Positions 11,421 to 22,790 of a DNA stretch of 64,000 nt are shown one piece after another. The translations under genes and the position numbers were made by a program. Each line of letters starts with the position of its first letter. Position 1 is the stretch's first letter. The notes beneath the pieces are model-generated. The model was not told where the DNA came from. It worked only from the letters and a program-made list of their open reading frames with translations, and ran no database searches. This stretch comes from Piliocolobus tephrosceles (lineage: Eukaryota > Chordata > Mammalia > Primates > Cercopithecidae): contig NC_045444.1 of assembly GCF_002776525.5 (NCBI RefSeq), forward strand, positions 31,210,442 through 31,274,441, read 5' to 3'.

Positions 11421-11571
11421 TCAGCTACCAGCCTCTGCTATAATCTTTTCCCTAAAAGGTCTTAACAATTAGAGACAAACAAATATGTAAAAAAAAAATT
11501 ATGTTATCCTGTTCATTTACTTAATAGAGTTATACTACAGGAAGGGTAGAGGCAGGGAAGGGGAATTACTT

Positions 11572-11865
11572 AAAGATTTATAAGAGTGGGCCGGGCGTGG
11601 TGGCTCAAGCCTGTAATCCCAGCACTTTGGGAGGCTGAGACGGGCGGATCACGAGGTCAGGAGGTGGAGACCATCCTGGCTAACCCGGTGAAACCCCGTC
11701 TCTACTAAAAAATACAAAAAACTAGCCGGGCGAGGTGGTGGGCCCCTGTAGTCCCAGCTACTCGGGAGGCTGAGGCAGGAGAACGGCTTAAACCCGGGAG
11801 GTGGAGCTTGCAGTGAGCTGAGATCCGGCCACTGCAGCCTGGGTGACAGAGCAAGACTCCGTCTC

Positions 11866-11896
<31 letters not shown>

Positions 11897-11908
11897 TTTC
11901 TAAGAGTG
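11572..11908 (+). mobile_element. Young AluYR-like Alu with target-site duplication
   Basis: The sense Alu runs from GGCCGGGCGTGGTGGCTCAA (11589) to an A-tail ending at about 11894. The duplicated target is AAAGATTTATAAGAGTG (11572-11588) on the left and the same with one change (AAAGATTTCTAAGAGTG) on the right (11892-11908). The GAGATCCGGCCACTG state and GGCTCAAGCC head are AluYR-like. The right monomer reads CCACTGCAGCCTGGG, lacking 5 bp relative to the usual CCACTGCACTCCAGCCTGGG. Confidence 0.94.
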
Positions 11909-11929
11909 GTGAAATCAAGAAATTTAATG

Positions 11930-12640
11930 CAGAGGAAGGAAAGATAGAATATCATATAAAGAAACAACCTGATATTATAAGTTCCATCATAGAAGTTTAT
12001 ATAGAGTGCTAAAGAAATTTAGAAATGCTAGTAGGAACATCTAACTTTGCAAGGGTGAATCAAGGAAGTATTTACAGAGGGGCTGTTATTTTTATCATGA
12101 AAATAGCCAATTATTGTTTATTGCACACACATTAAGTTTAAGACATAATAGAAAATTTCCATGTATTAAATACCTTGTCAGTCACCACTGATTTATAAGG
12201 CAGTGTGTAGCCTCTATTTTATCAATTAAAATACTAAGATGAATTCAATTATTTTAAAGTTTACATTTCTAGCAAATTGGGACTTTAAGCCATTTCTTTC
12301 TGAGTCCGAAACTTACATCCTTGACTAATCTGTTATACTGTATAACAGGAAGACAAATAAGAAAGGGTCACTCCTTGGAGAAGGTAATTTGTATACATAT
12401 AATAGGGTTTGATCAAATACAATACTGAAGAACAGTAGATAATTACAGATGACTGGAATATGTGATACAATCGGGGGAGAGGGAGATGATGAGGATATAA
12501 AAGGCTGGTTGGGCTTTAGTTGTGGAGATTCAGGAAATATTTTTATGTAGGAGAGTGTCATGATCAGATCTGGGTTTCAGAGAAATAACTTAGCTGTCCA
12601 AGCAAAGGACATATTTGACTAGAGAAACTATTGAGTTTTT
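11930..12640 (-). mobile_element. L2 LINE pieces (antisense) around a MIR
   Basis: Two weak L2-like blocks flank the MIR at 12165-12330. The left block has AGAGTGCTAAAGAAATTTAG. The right block has GTAGGAGAGTGTCATGATCA followed by GAGAAATAACTTAGCTGTCC, which matches the antisense L2 phrase 'gagtgacatgatctga ... ggatcactctggctgc'. The same L2 phrase is also visible at 18100-18170 in this window. Confidence 0.45.
12165..12330 (-). mobile_element. MIR SINE (antisense), diverged
   Basis: CCTCTATTTTATCAATTAAA, ATACTAAGATGAATTC and the following GCAAATTGGGACTTTAAGCC track the antisense MIR order (attattatccccattttacagatgaggaaactgag ... gggattcgaacc). Strongly decayed. Confidence 0.5.
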
Positions 12641-13989
12641 GAAGGGGTGGATAAATAAGCATATTTATTTGGAGAAGGGGTAAAAATGTGTTTATATATT
12701 TCTTAAAAATTATTAAAAATATTTTCTTAAAAAATATTCTTCATGAAACAGAAAGTTGATTATAATGTCCCTAAACAACAAATATTTTAATGTATTTCAT
12801 TTCAGGATAGAAATAACAAAGTAGTGGGAGCTTTTGGAAGTCATCTCATGTTTTTTTCTTAGTATGTGATAGATTTCGTTAGATTATCAAAGTTACTGTG
12901 GACAAACTTGTGAAGTAGGTCGGATGCACAAAACACTTCAGGAAGACTAAGATCTTCATTATTTTCTTAGGTGGAACTTTTATGCAGCCGAAAACAGCAG
13001 AAATGAAACCCCTCATGGACACTAATGCAAACATTACCTGGCATTTGTACAAAAATTTTATGAGCTCTTTCTCACCATAAAGGGCAGTGTTTTTTTATTA
13101 CTCAATTTAATTAAAACTTGTTCCAGAGACCACCTATGCAACAACCAATTCTTAGTTTCACAGTTCTAGCAGAGATTCTTACATCTCTAGTCTGAGGATC
13201 TTCAACATTTTCCCTCACACTCCTTCGCAGGCTAGTGGAACAGACTACTGGTCTTCTTGAGAACGTTGTGTCTTTACATCAACATTTTTTGGCCCAGTCA
13301 ATTAATATTTGGCTTACAGATTTCATGTTTTTAAGACCTGGTATTTCTTTGTGCAATTGATTAGCTTACAGCTACATGGTTTTAAATAGAGCTTGAATTT
13401 TATATTTGCAATATTTTTCAAGGATAAACGCACTATAGATATTAAATCAATAATGTAAAATTTGAATTTGTTTTACTCTAAAGCTATTCTATGACAATAG
13501 GTCCCTAGGATATGTGTATGTTTTTTGAGCTACACGTAGTTGTATTTTCTACTTTTCCATGCTGCTGTCAGAACCATGTGTTCTCTTAAAATGGTCTCTT
13601 ATGAGCAAGAAATTGTCTAAGATCTATCTTTTGTTACTGTCATTGTCTTGATCAATGTAATGCCTGATATAAAATCAACAAAAAGTAAATTTTAGCTATT
13701 TTTTTTAGGATGATAATAATGTCATGCTTTTTGAAATAGGAATCATGAAGGTTTGGATGGGGATGATGGTTTGAGGAGGATAAGGATTACCACCTTTCTT
13801 TAGCACTATAGAAATCAATGCTAATATTAGCAAAGTTTATATGTCTATATGTGTGAATATATAAACACATAGATATGTATATGATGTGTAAATATATTCA
13901 TATATCCATGTATATTTGTAGAATGGAACTCTCTAATAAGCATTAATATTAATGTCTATAATGAGAATTGATACTCAATCATCACCATT
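12641..13989. other. 1.3-kb unassigned AT-rich stretch
   Basis: No repeat family or gene recognised. A TA/TATG-rich low-complexity tract lies at about 13837-13920. Confidence 0.4.
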
Positions 13990-14429
13990 TGTCTTATGCC
14001 AGGTTTTCAACAAAATAGGTTTTGAGACAAAAATTTGAATGCAGGAAGGATCTATGAAGTTTCATCATTGGATAAACACCTTAGAGAAAATATGGACAAA
14101 GGGATTGGGTAGAAGGAGATGTTGAATTATTATGCTGTCATAACAGAGGCCCTGGCAAGTCCCACAGGGAACTCAGACGTTTGTATGGTCTTGCAGACCT
14201 ATCCTAAATTGACACAGAAGGGCTGAATTTTGTAGACTAATTAAGTGGTTATTGCTACAGTTACTGAATGTGGGCCCAATCCCCAAGACAGGGTGATGAC
14301 CTTGGGTGAGACAGCTCCCTTCAATTTAGGTTAATCCTGAGAGAGAGATTCAGCTGTTGACTAATATTCCTAGCATGTGAGAGAACATGTACTTCAATTT
14401 CCAAGGGTTTATCTGGGCCTTACACCACA
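13990..14429 (-). mobile_element. 3' LTR of an ERVL-class provirus remnant
   Basis: Colinear with the LTR at 16523-16968. TTTTGAGACAAAAATTTGAATG here corresponds to CTCTGAGGTAAAGATTTGTGTG there. TGAGACAGCTCCCTTCAATT corresponds to ATAGGGCAGCCTCTTGACCT. TTACACCACAAAATCC at the right end corresponds to GTGTACCCCAAAATCAC. The two copies are about 440 and 446 bp and clearly diverged. Boundaries are inferred from TG/CA ends and the alignment. The minus orientation is set by the primer-binding site next to the other copy. Confidence 0.6.
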
Positions 14430-16504
14430 AAATCCACTAAAGTTGATCTTTTATATCACTCAGACCCACTTACTTATTATAGTAATTTATCTAAACTAGA
14501 TCTAGCTCTTTCATAATTCTAGTTGGTCACTTTTCCTGTAAGCATTTACCAAAAATAAGATTAGTAAGATGAAATACAGTCTTCACTATTGCAGCTGCTC
14601 TCAGGGTTACAATGATACCATTACCCTCCTCAAACACCCGTTCTAGATTCCACACACCTTGGCCAGCACCTCTCCTAGTCTCAATGACTTCCCTAGTAGG
14701 GTGACACAGACGGTTATCTTGAGAGGTATGAATCCCTGATAGTCACACACGTATCAGACAAAAGTTGCTGCACTGGTCCGTTTATTGTCTGAACAAATGA
14801 CCCAGCAGATTACAAAGTAAAACATGTGTGTTTCCCTGGTCCTCTGAGCAATATCAGCTCTATCTCCTCCTGATGATCAGAGTCAATGACTCTTGCCAGA
14901 ATGGTGACTCCTTTCTTCGCCCCGGTCTGTTGGCAAGAGGAGCTCAAAGTAACTGGATGACAGTCGTAGATTAAAGTTTAATGAGACTCTTTCTTTGTCC
15001 CCTAATAGTAACATTCTTATTCTGAGAAAAAGATTCTCTAAACATACAAATCTCAGAGTTACAGGGACAGTGCACATAGATTCTTCCAATGGGTTACCAG
15101 ATATAATGACAAGTGAAATAACTCCTACGTCTATCTGGTTCTTGGACCCATGAATTAAATATATTGGGGAATTCAGCACCATGCAATGATAATTAGTTTC
15201 GAATATATACTGCATCCTGGAGTATGGTGCCCCATTCTTTACATTGTTATCACCAAACTGGTCTTCATCTGTACCTGCAGGAGACTATTTCATTATTCTT
15301 ACAGGCAGACAGTTTCTGGGTTACAGTATGTGATTGATTGGCTAATCCCATGACCTTGGTCTGATGTAAAGTTATATGGGATTCTGTGTCTATGGATCTC
15401 CTATTTTGAGAGCTTTCAGCAGGTTCTGGCCAAGGCCCTATAGGCAGAAAAGGCAAATTACACACAGAATAAGTATTGTCTCTAATCAGAAGAATTTGCT
15501 TCCGTTACCTCCACTGAAGAAACAATGGGAAGGTTCTGCCAGCTACCAAATGTGTCTACTCCAATTAGATACCCAGAGTTTGGAGATATGATCACCAGGT
15601 GCATCTATTTGTGCAAATGACCCACAGTAAACTTGACCTAAACCAGGACTTCATTCATTACCTGCTTTCCATACCCTCACTTAAATAGGTCTTTGGTTTT
15701 CAGTATCAACTCAGACCCTTTGTCAAGCAATCCCTGAAAACTTTGGGTAGTCCCCTTTCACCAGTGTAGAGAAAGGGAGATAGGAATGCATTCTGAGTGA
15801 ACGTGTGTTGTCTTGCAAGACAGAACTGTCTATATCATCTTCAAGCAAACGGGTTAATATTAGATGTTAGGAAGTGAGAGAGATACATTTCTGTTCATGC
15901 AGGATTTCAGGGGACTGGGAATTCAAGATTATCAAGGGCATCCATCTTATTCTAATGTAAAGTCTTACAGTCATCCTCTTTTCCAGTCAGCACCCTGACT
16001 TTTGTGTGTCTAATGTATCAGCATTGAGAATTCAAGTTTTCTGGAATTATGCTGTTTTAATGATTAAGTGCCACATAAAATCTTCAGCTTTTGCTTTGCT
16101 CTGGCTGCAGGAGATCAGAACCTCTTTAGACACAGCTAAGAATATCCTCAGATTTTCTCAGATTTTTACAATTATCCTTAAATTTGTGCCTAGTCATCCT
16201 CAGCCTTTTATTGTTTTTCTAAAATTCATCAATAGTGCCCAGAAACAATTTTCTGGTTCTAAAGTCTTCATAATTAATACATCTTCTGAACTTCACAATC
16301 ACCTGGGATATTGAACCCATCAATGCATTCCCTTCCACTGATATCCCATATCAGTGTAGCTCTGGTGAGAGTTTTAACACTTGTACCATACCACATGCCA
16401 GGGATTACTACTACTTAAACCATGGCCACTAATGGGGTCCTTCCTGCCAGGCTGATGGCTGGTATTCCAGATCCAAATATATTTTGAGAGTGTGTTTCCT
16501 TAGA
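14430..16504 (-). mobile_element. ERVL-class provirus internal region, decayed
   Basis: About 2.1 kb between the two LTR copies, expected to run right to left. The longest minus-strand ORFs are 110 codons (14883-15215) and 66 codons (15265-15465). I see no reverse-transcriptase, protease or integrase motif in them. An intact ERVL interior would be several kb longer, so this is either a deletion derivative or a non-autonomous relative. MaLR-type interiors of similar size are the main alternative. Stops and frameshifts are frequent throughout. Confidence 0.5.
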
Positions 16505-16520
16505 CTCATTTCTGACACTA
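16505..16520 (-). other. Primer-binding site, leucine-tRNA type
   Basis: On the minus strand, two bases beyond the LTR end, the sequence reads TAGTGTCAGAAATGAG. It matches the tRNA-Leu-complementary site TGGTGTCAGAAGTGGG at 13 of 16 positions, and all three differences are G to A. Leucine-type priming is what gives the ERVL class its name. Confidence 0.6.
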
Positions 16521-16522
16521 AC

Positions 16523-16968
16523 TGTTGTGGTCATGCTCTAGAAAGCAGACTCTGAGGTAAAGATTTGTGTGCAAGAAATTTGTTGGTAAGTGTCCTCAAG
16601 TCAACATAGTATGGGAGTGAAGAAAGCAATGTTAGACAAAAGGAGAAAATCAACTGTGGACCACATCCAAAATCCCCCATCCATACTAAGGAGCCTGGGG
16701 CTAGGGTCCTAAATAGAAAAAATAAGAGGGCCCAAATAGAAGAGAAAAACCTGAGTGTTTGCAGTCCCCTCCTTACTTCATTGCCCAGTCATTGGCTGTC
16801 AGTGGCTCTTGAGGATAAGGCATGCATATGGATAGGGCAGCCTCTTGACCTAGGATAATTCTCAGGGAGGGTCTCGGCTTTGAGCCAACAGCAGCCAACA
16901 CTCCTGGCATCTTGGGAAATGAGTACACAGTCTTGAAGTAAGGAGAGAGATGTGAGTGGTGTACCCCA
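16523..16968 (-). mobile_element. 5' LTR of an ERVL-class provirus remnant
   Basis: On the minus strand the LTR would start TGGGGTACACCACTCACATC and end ...CATGACCACAACA, just before the primer-binding site. The body includes CAAATCTTTACCTCAGAGTC followed by TGCTTTCTAGAGCATG, which resembles the 3' ends of several ERVL LTRs. A partner LTR lies at 13990-14429. The subfamily is not determined. Confidence 0.6.
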
Positions 16969-17538
16969 AAATCACTAGCCTAAAACATTTTATCTACTAA
17001 ATATGACCTAAATAAATTAACTGTTAAATTGCATTAAGTCATTATAAACGAGTTTGAGTAATTGTTGTTATGTTAAGAAATGTTGTCTACGAGACTGATG
17101 GAAGAAGGAAAGGAATAACTACACTGTTATTCCACCAAAGGTACTAATCATGAAAGCATATTCCCATAGACAGAATGATATAAACAGAGGTTGGGAGAAA
17201 AGACTATCCCCATCCATAGTTATTGACTTCCATCCACATCTAAGAACATATGTGTAAGTACAAAACTGTATGTTGCAGGTCCTCGAGGGCCTGGTGGTCC
17301 TCTTTTCCCTCATTTTTCAAAATAGTAATAAAAGAATAGTGTCCACTATTATGACTATGAGAAATCACATAATTATCCAGCTTTAATATTCTTAATCCAA
17401 TTTTCTAGGCCCGTGTCAACCATATAGCTCTAAAATAAGACAAGTTATAGCAAAATGAAGAGAAACAGATAGTAAGTAACATAAATTAAGTATAAAACAT
17501 GATTCTATGATAATGAGTTCTATAATAAGAAAGTAGAG
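16969..17538. other. Unassigned non-repeat sequence
   Basis: No repeat or gene recognised between the ERVL remnant and the next Alu. Confidence 0.35.
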
Positions 17539-17753
17539 TCCAGGCAAAGTGCACCTGTAATCACAGCATTTTAAGAGGCTGAGGTGGGAAGATCACTTGA
17601 GGCCAGGAGTTCAAGACCAGCCTGGCCAATCTGGTGAAACCCCGTCTCTACTAAAAATACAAAATGTGTTGGGTGTGGTGGCAGGTGCCCGTAATCCCAG
17701 CCTGGGCAATGGAGCAAGATTCTGTCTCAAAAAAAAAAAAAAAAAAAAAAAAA
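17539..17753 (+). mobile_element. Alu (AluS-like) with large internal deletion
   Basis: The left monomer is present (GAGGCTGAGGTGGGAAGATC, ATCTGGTGAAACCCCGTC, CTACTAAAAATACAAAA). The right monomer jumps from GTAATCCCAG (ending at 17700) straight to CCTGGGCAATGGAGCAAG (from 17701), losing the middle part between two copies of CCAGC. The head also lacks the usual GGCTCAC. An A-tail ends at 17753. Confidence 0.88.
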
Positions 17754-17839
17754 GGAGAGAAAAGGCATATTGATGGTTAGCACAATGAAATTTTACATGG
17801 TGAGCATGTTACCCAAAGAATGTACCATGTCTATATAGA

Positions 17840-18715
17840 CAGACCTGAAGGAGGTGAGAATAATCCATGCAAATATCAAGAGGAAAAGTGCCCCAGGAAG
17901 ATAGTACAGCCAGTGTAAAAACCTTTGGTGAGTGTTCAAGGAATAGTAAAGAGTGAAGTGGGGGAGAGATGGAAGAGAGTACGGAGTATAGCAGGAGTCA
18001 ATGTGGAAGAGGAAAGAGGAACCAGATCCTTTAGAGCATAGTGTCTTTTAAGCCATTGTAAGGACTTTGGCTTTAACTTTTAGTGAGATACGTCATTTTG
18101 AGCAGAGGGGTAACATGATCTGATTTTGTTGTAAAAGAATCGCTCTTCTCATTGTGCTAAGAACAGAATAGACTAGAAAGGCAAGGGCAGGAGTGGGAAG
18201 ATCAGGCTAGTGTAATAATTCAAGCACAGATAATCAGGAGAAGATGACTGTAGCTGTAGAATTTGTGAAAAGTTGTCAGATTCTGTAGGTATTCTGGAAG
18301 GAGAGAGTGGCCAGAATATTTTGCAGAATGTGAGTGAAAAAGAGTCAGGAATAACTCCAAATCTTTTGGATTGAGGTACTTAAAGGGTAGCAATGCCATT
18401 CCCTGAGATTGAGGACATTGTGGAAGGGGAAAGTTTGGTATTGAGAGAAGACCAGGAGATCGGTTTTCGCATGTCAACTTTGAGATTACTCTTAGATATC
18501 CAATTGCAGGTGATAATACCAGGAGCTGAATTCATCAGTCTAGACTTCGAGGGAGAGGTCTAAACTGAAATATATGTTTAGGTGCCTTATTACCTTAAAA
18601 AATTCTGAGGATGTATAAAAACAAGAAACAGAACTAAAAAAGAGCCAGGCTGAGAGGTAGGAGAAAAACCAGGAAAATGTTATGTCTTGGAAGACAGTGA
18701 AGAAAATGTTTTGAG
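17840..18715 (-). mobile_element. L2 LINE, long antisense copy
   Basis: It follows the antisense L2 order over nearly 0.9 kb: AGCCATTGTAAGGACTTTGG, TTGAGCAGAGGGGTAACATG, ATCTGATTTTGTTG, GAACAGAATAGACTAGAAAG, then TAATAATTCAAGCACAGATA, AATAACTCCAAATCTTTTGG, CAATGCCATTCCCTGAGATT, ACTTTGAGATTACTCTTAGA, and at the end ACCAGGAAAATGTTATGTCT. The copy at 54685-56000 covers much of the same consensus span. No coding capacity remains. Confidence 0.85.
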
Positions 18716-19830
18716 AAGAATTTTTTTTTTTTCCACTGTAACATGCAGTATATTCTTTAAATCCTATATCTAGGCAACCAATCTTGAGAAAGTATTTGGC
18801 TGAATGTCAGTAATCCAATAAGCCAAAAAACACTTTCTCAATATATTAGGTGCAAGTAAATAGGCATTACCTAGTACTTAGCGGCTAAATTTGAGATGGT
18901 TCTGTGTGTTCATGCTTGCTGAGAGTTCAGGTTCCTGGAAGAATGTGAGTACATTATTGCATTAATAATATTCATGTGGAAGTGGTTTCATTTATTTTTC
19001 AACTTCTGTATAAAATGTTCATATTGATATTGCTTTTCATACTGAAGCAATAATGAAAGAAAATATATAAACCACTGACTCTCCATCATATAAAACTTAA
19101 TACTTGAATTTTTAACACCTAGAATACAGAATAGATGATGTTCTCTAGAATTTAAGCTTTTCTTATATAAGCAAATATTGTTTATAGTGTCTTTCAAATC
19201 TCCTGATGAATTTGGGCACTGTCTCACAGCTCTCTTTCCTCTCATTTTTTTGCTTTCATTTTGTTAAGCTATAATGCCGTTAACATCTATTTCAAGTCGT
19301 TTCCCCTCCCTGGTGATTGATGGTAGATACAACAATTATGATGCCAATGCTGGAGATAATTCTTCACAGATGTTGTCAAATTACAGGTTAAATGGGGAAA
19401 AGAGTTTCTTTCTTCCGGCCACCCACTCTTCATTCCCTTGAAATAGGTGCGTGGTGCTGTGTATCCTGTGCTGTAGGTATGCCAATTCTCCAGCCTGTCG
19501 CTCATCTGGTGTAAATGACTTCTATTTGCTATTTCAAAGAATGACAGAATGTTATGTTCAGAGTGCTTTGCAGGTACCAAAAATGCAGAAATTCAGCCTT
19601 GAATTTTAACTGGCAAAGGGAAGTCCGTTGGGTCTAGCACAGCCATTCTGATTTTTCTTTTATCATAAATCACATTTGCCATTGCTAATTAGAAAACAAA
19701 ATAAAATAATAGGATGACTGTGATTTGCTTCAGAATTACATGGGAGAGAAAAGTAGCCTTCAACTGATAATTGTTGAAACCGGGTTGTTGATACATTATG
19801 TCTATTTCTTTCTCTGTTTAACTTTCCATT

Positions 19831-19831
<1 letters not shown>
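18716..19831. other. 1.1-kb unassigned non-repeat sequence
   Basis: No repeat family recognised. Minus-strand ORFs of 85 and 97 codons (18988-19245, 19287-19580) show no motif or homology that I know. Confidence 0.4.
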
Positions 19832-19879
<48 letters not shown>

Positions 19880-19889
19880 NNNNNNNNNN

Positions 19890-19937
<48 letters not shown>
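19832..19937. repeat. (CA)n microsatellite containing a 10-N assembly gap
   Basis: A pure CA dinucleotide tract, interrupted only by exactly ten N at 19880-19889. The gap makes the true repeat number unknown. The flanks are ordinary unique sequence. Confidence 0.98.
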
Positions 19938-19938
<1 letters not shown>

Positions 19939-21036
19939 GGGTTTTGTTATTTTAACCCTTCATTAAACTATGTTATCCTAAGGAGGAAATATAGAAATTC
20001 CATAGGTAATTCTTCTTTCAGTTATTTAAAATAATGAAGTCATATTTTCTTGGTCATTTAGTTTGGACCAATGGATTATGGTACAGCATTCCATGAGTTT
20101 TGCATTTATTTTTCTAAGTGAGTTCATTGCAATTCTCAGCAGGGAAATGGGAAAGGATTTGGGATAAGGGACAGAGCAAAGACAAGGAAACTTGGGTTGC
20201 CAAGTAAACAAGTAAGGATAGAAAAAAATAGGTTTGGGGATTTAGATTTTAGCCTCACCCAACAGCTGACATATTATAAGCCAAGAAGATTTGATCTAGG
20301 TTTTAGCTGAAATTCCTCCACCTGGATAAACCGGGGCTAATTATTTGAGCTATTCCCATAGAGGTGACAGGAAGTTCTATTAATAAATGTGGGTCCAGAA
20401 TGTAAAACTGAAGATGCTCCATATCTCCCACTTGAGTGGGAATAATGAGGAATTTTTTGTTTTATGGCGTAATTTGTTTTAAATACCATCTTGCTACTCA
20501 AAGTGCTACTCAAAATACTGTAAATGGCCATTTTTTTTTATCTCTTTGAACCAGAGGTCATCATATGTTTATCTGATGTAACCCAATATAGCTTGGCAAT
20601 GTTTCATTAAAGGTATTCCACCAAGAAAATGGTCTATTATTTTTTTAAAAATCTCTAGAGAAACCATTGCCTTCCTTTAAATCACTTGCCAATATCTCAA
20701 ACTATAATAATCAGGAAGTACTTCCAAGTGTCTAATGGAAATCCTTACCACTGTAATTTAATATCATTAACCTTGAGTTTTGAAGGTATTTTCATAAATC
20801 TTATTTCATAATTTTTATTATTTTCTTAATGACTTAGATATAATTTTGGTTGTAATAACATGGATGAGTTCAACTGTAAGACTTTCCAGAAAGAGGCTGA
20901 AAAAAAAGGGAAAAAATGGAAATGGAAAAACCTAGGAATATGAAATCTACTCAGTAGCTTGACTATTATCTGATGGATTGCACACAACCCAGGTTTAGCT
21001 CATACTAGATAAGGATTCAGAAGAAATCAACACAAT
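19938..21036. other. 1.1-kb unassigned non-repeat sequence
   Basis: No repeat or gene recognised. AT-rich. Confidence 0.35.
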
Positions 21037-21490
21037 TGTGGTAGATCAATTACAAACAAGTCCACAATTCTTTGATTTCCCCTTTATTCATGCTCATTAT
21101 AATATAGCTCTACAGCCTTTTTTCCCCCCACCAAAAAGTCTGTTTTTTTCTATTCTTGAATCTGGGTTGACCTGTCACTTGCTTGCTTTGGCTAATAGAA
21201 AGGACACTTTCCTGGTCTCCCTGAGACCTCTACCAACCTTATGCAAGGCTAGGTTAGTCTGTATGAGGATTTAGGAAAAAAATGGAGGAAATATGAGGTG
21301 TCCAAATGACAGTCAACCAATCCTGGAAACAGAGTCACGTAACCGAAAGAGCCAGCAGAGACAAGAACAACTTAATTCAGCCCAGCCCAAACTGTAGACC
21401 TGTAAAATTCTAAGTTAAATAATTAGGTATTGTTTTAAGTCACTAAATTTTGGATTCGTTTGTATCACTGCAACATATAACAGATAGAGA
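21037..21490 (+). mobile_element. MLT1-type MaLR LTR
   Basis: It begins at about TGTGGTAGATCAATTACAAA. The 3' end carries the MLT1 signature TTGTTTTAAGTCACTAAATT followed by TTGGATTCGTTTG and GCAACATATAACAGATA. Between these lie LTR-like GGAAATATGAGGTGTCC and CAGCAGAGACAAGAACAAC. Solo LTR in sense orientation; diverged. Confidence 0.75.
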
Positions 21491-22554
21491 GATGCTAAAA
21501 TCATTGACAAAAAACTTTGAGTTCTAGGTGAAACTCCTTTTCTAGTGGAGATGGTACAGTCGAAATCAGGAAACACAGTCACATAAATTTGAAAATATGG
21601 AAAAGGAGAGTGAATGGTTGCAACTCTGACTGTGTAGTTGACCTCAAGTTTTGAAGCTGTTAGCCACCCTGCTTAATTTAGTGTTATTGACAAATGGCAA
21701 TCTTTCTTCCAGTGTTTCTCACAGGAAAGAGGACTGCTATTTGCATGCTGTACTTGACAATTCTGTGTTAGGAATTGAAGATTAAGGTGTTTGGGGTCTT
21801 AAGTATTAAGCGTCAGTAGGACTTTATAATCCAAATCATTCCCAGATGTTTATAAAGTTCATTAAGATAATGCAATACCCCAACAAAAAAAAAAAAAAAA
21901 TAAATGTTAATGTCTTATTGTTGAGGGAAATTGTGTGCTCGTTTGCCTATGTGACTTTGAAAAGTGAATGGCTATTGTTCTGATTGTGGATATGAAAAAT
22001 TGAAAAGTAGGAACTGTGTATTCTGTTGTTCACTCTAAACAGACAGTACCTTTCATAGTCCCTGGCACATAGTCAGCATTGAAGAAATCCTTCTAGATTG
22101 GCTATCTGGAATGAGAAATTTAACTTTTCATCTATTGAAACATTCATTCAAATCTATTTCAATTACTACTTTCAGAATTTACAGAGGCTAAGAAAATTAT
22201 CTAGGCAGCCAATGTGATCTCATTTAAAGTGAATGTTTTCACTGTCTAAATAAGGGAATTGGAAATGGATTATGGGAACTCAAGTTACTATGGGTTCTAA
22301 TGTCTATACATGTATTTTCTTATTTGATTTTCTGAATAACCAATATACATCATTTTCTTTATCTTTATTATATGACAACAACAAAAAAGAATAAGGCCAA
22401 GGCATTGAGGAAATGCTAGCTTAACTAAAACTCGTCAACATACTTCTTCTTAAATTAGTTCAGCTAATTCTGTCCTCTGTTCCAAAGTCAGATTTTTATC
22501 CACTGATGTAACAATGAGAAATTTTTTTAAATGGGTGTTTTAGAGAGTCATCTG
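21491..22554. other. 1.1-kb unassigned non-repeat sequence
   Basis: No repeat family recognised apart from a possible L2 tail phrase (TAGTCCCTGGCACATAGTCA at about 22055) and an A-run at about 21885-21900. Confidence 0.35.
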
Positions 22555-22790
22555 CTAAAGAAAAAGGTAAAGTCTCACCTTCAGGTAGTTTATATACTGG
22601 CAGAAAACTCAGATCATATATAATAACAGTGAATAACATAAATTCAGGTTAAGAAATGTGGTTCAAACACAGTGTTACATGATGGAGTTATGAGCTCTTT
22701 GAGATAAGAGTCTTGGAAAAGGCCTCTCTAAGGTTTACATTTGAGCAGAAAGTTAAGTTCTGTGGGGTCACTAGCAAAAGGTAGCAAGGA
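22555..22790 (-). mobile_element. L2 LINE fragment (antisense)
   Basis: CTTCAGGTAGTTTATATACT, AATAACAGTGAATAACATAA, then GGAAAAGGCCTCTCTAAGGT and TTACATTTGAGCAGAAAGTT match the antisense L2 order (catggagcttacattct ... aataaac ... ggcctctctgaggaggtgacatttgagcagag). Confidence 0.72.

Noticed and set aside
19663..19935. 90-codon minus-strand ORF rich in alternating Val-Cys
   Set aside because: It is a translation of the CA microsatellite and runs across the N gap.
22055..22095. L2/MIR tail-like phrase CCCTGGCACATAGTCAGCAT
   Set aside because: Too short and without colinear upstream sequence to list as a separate element.
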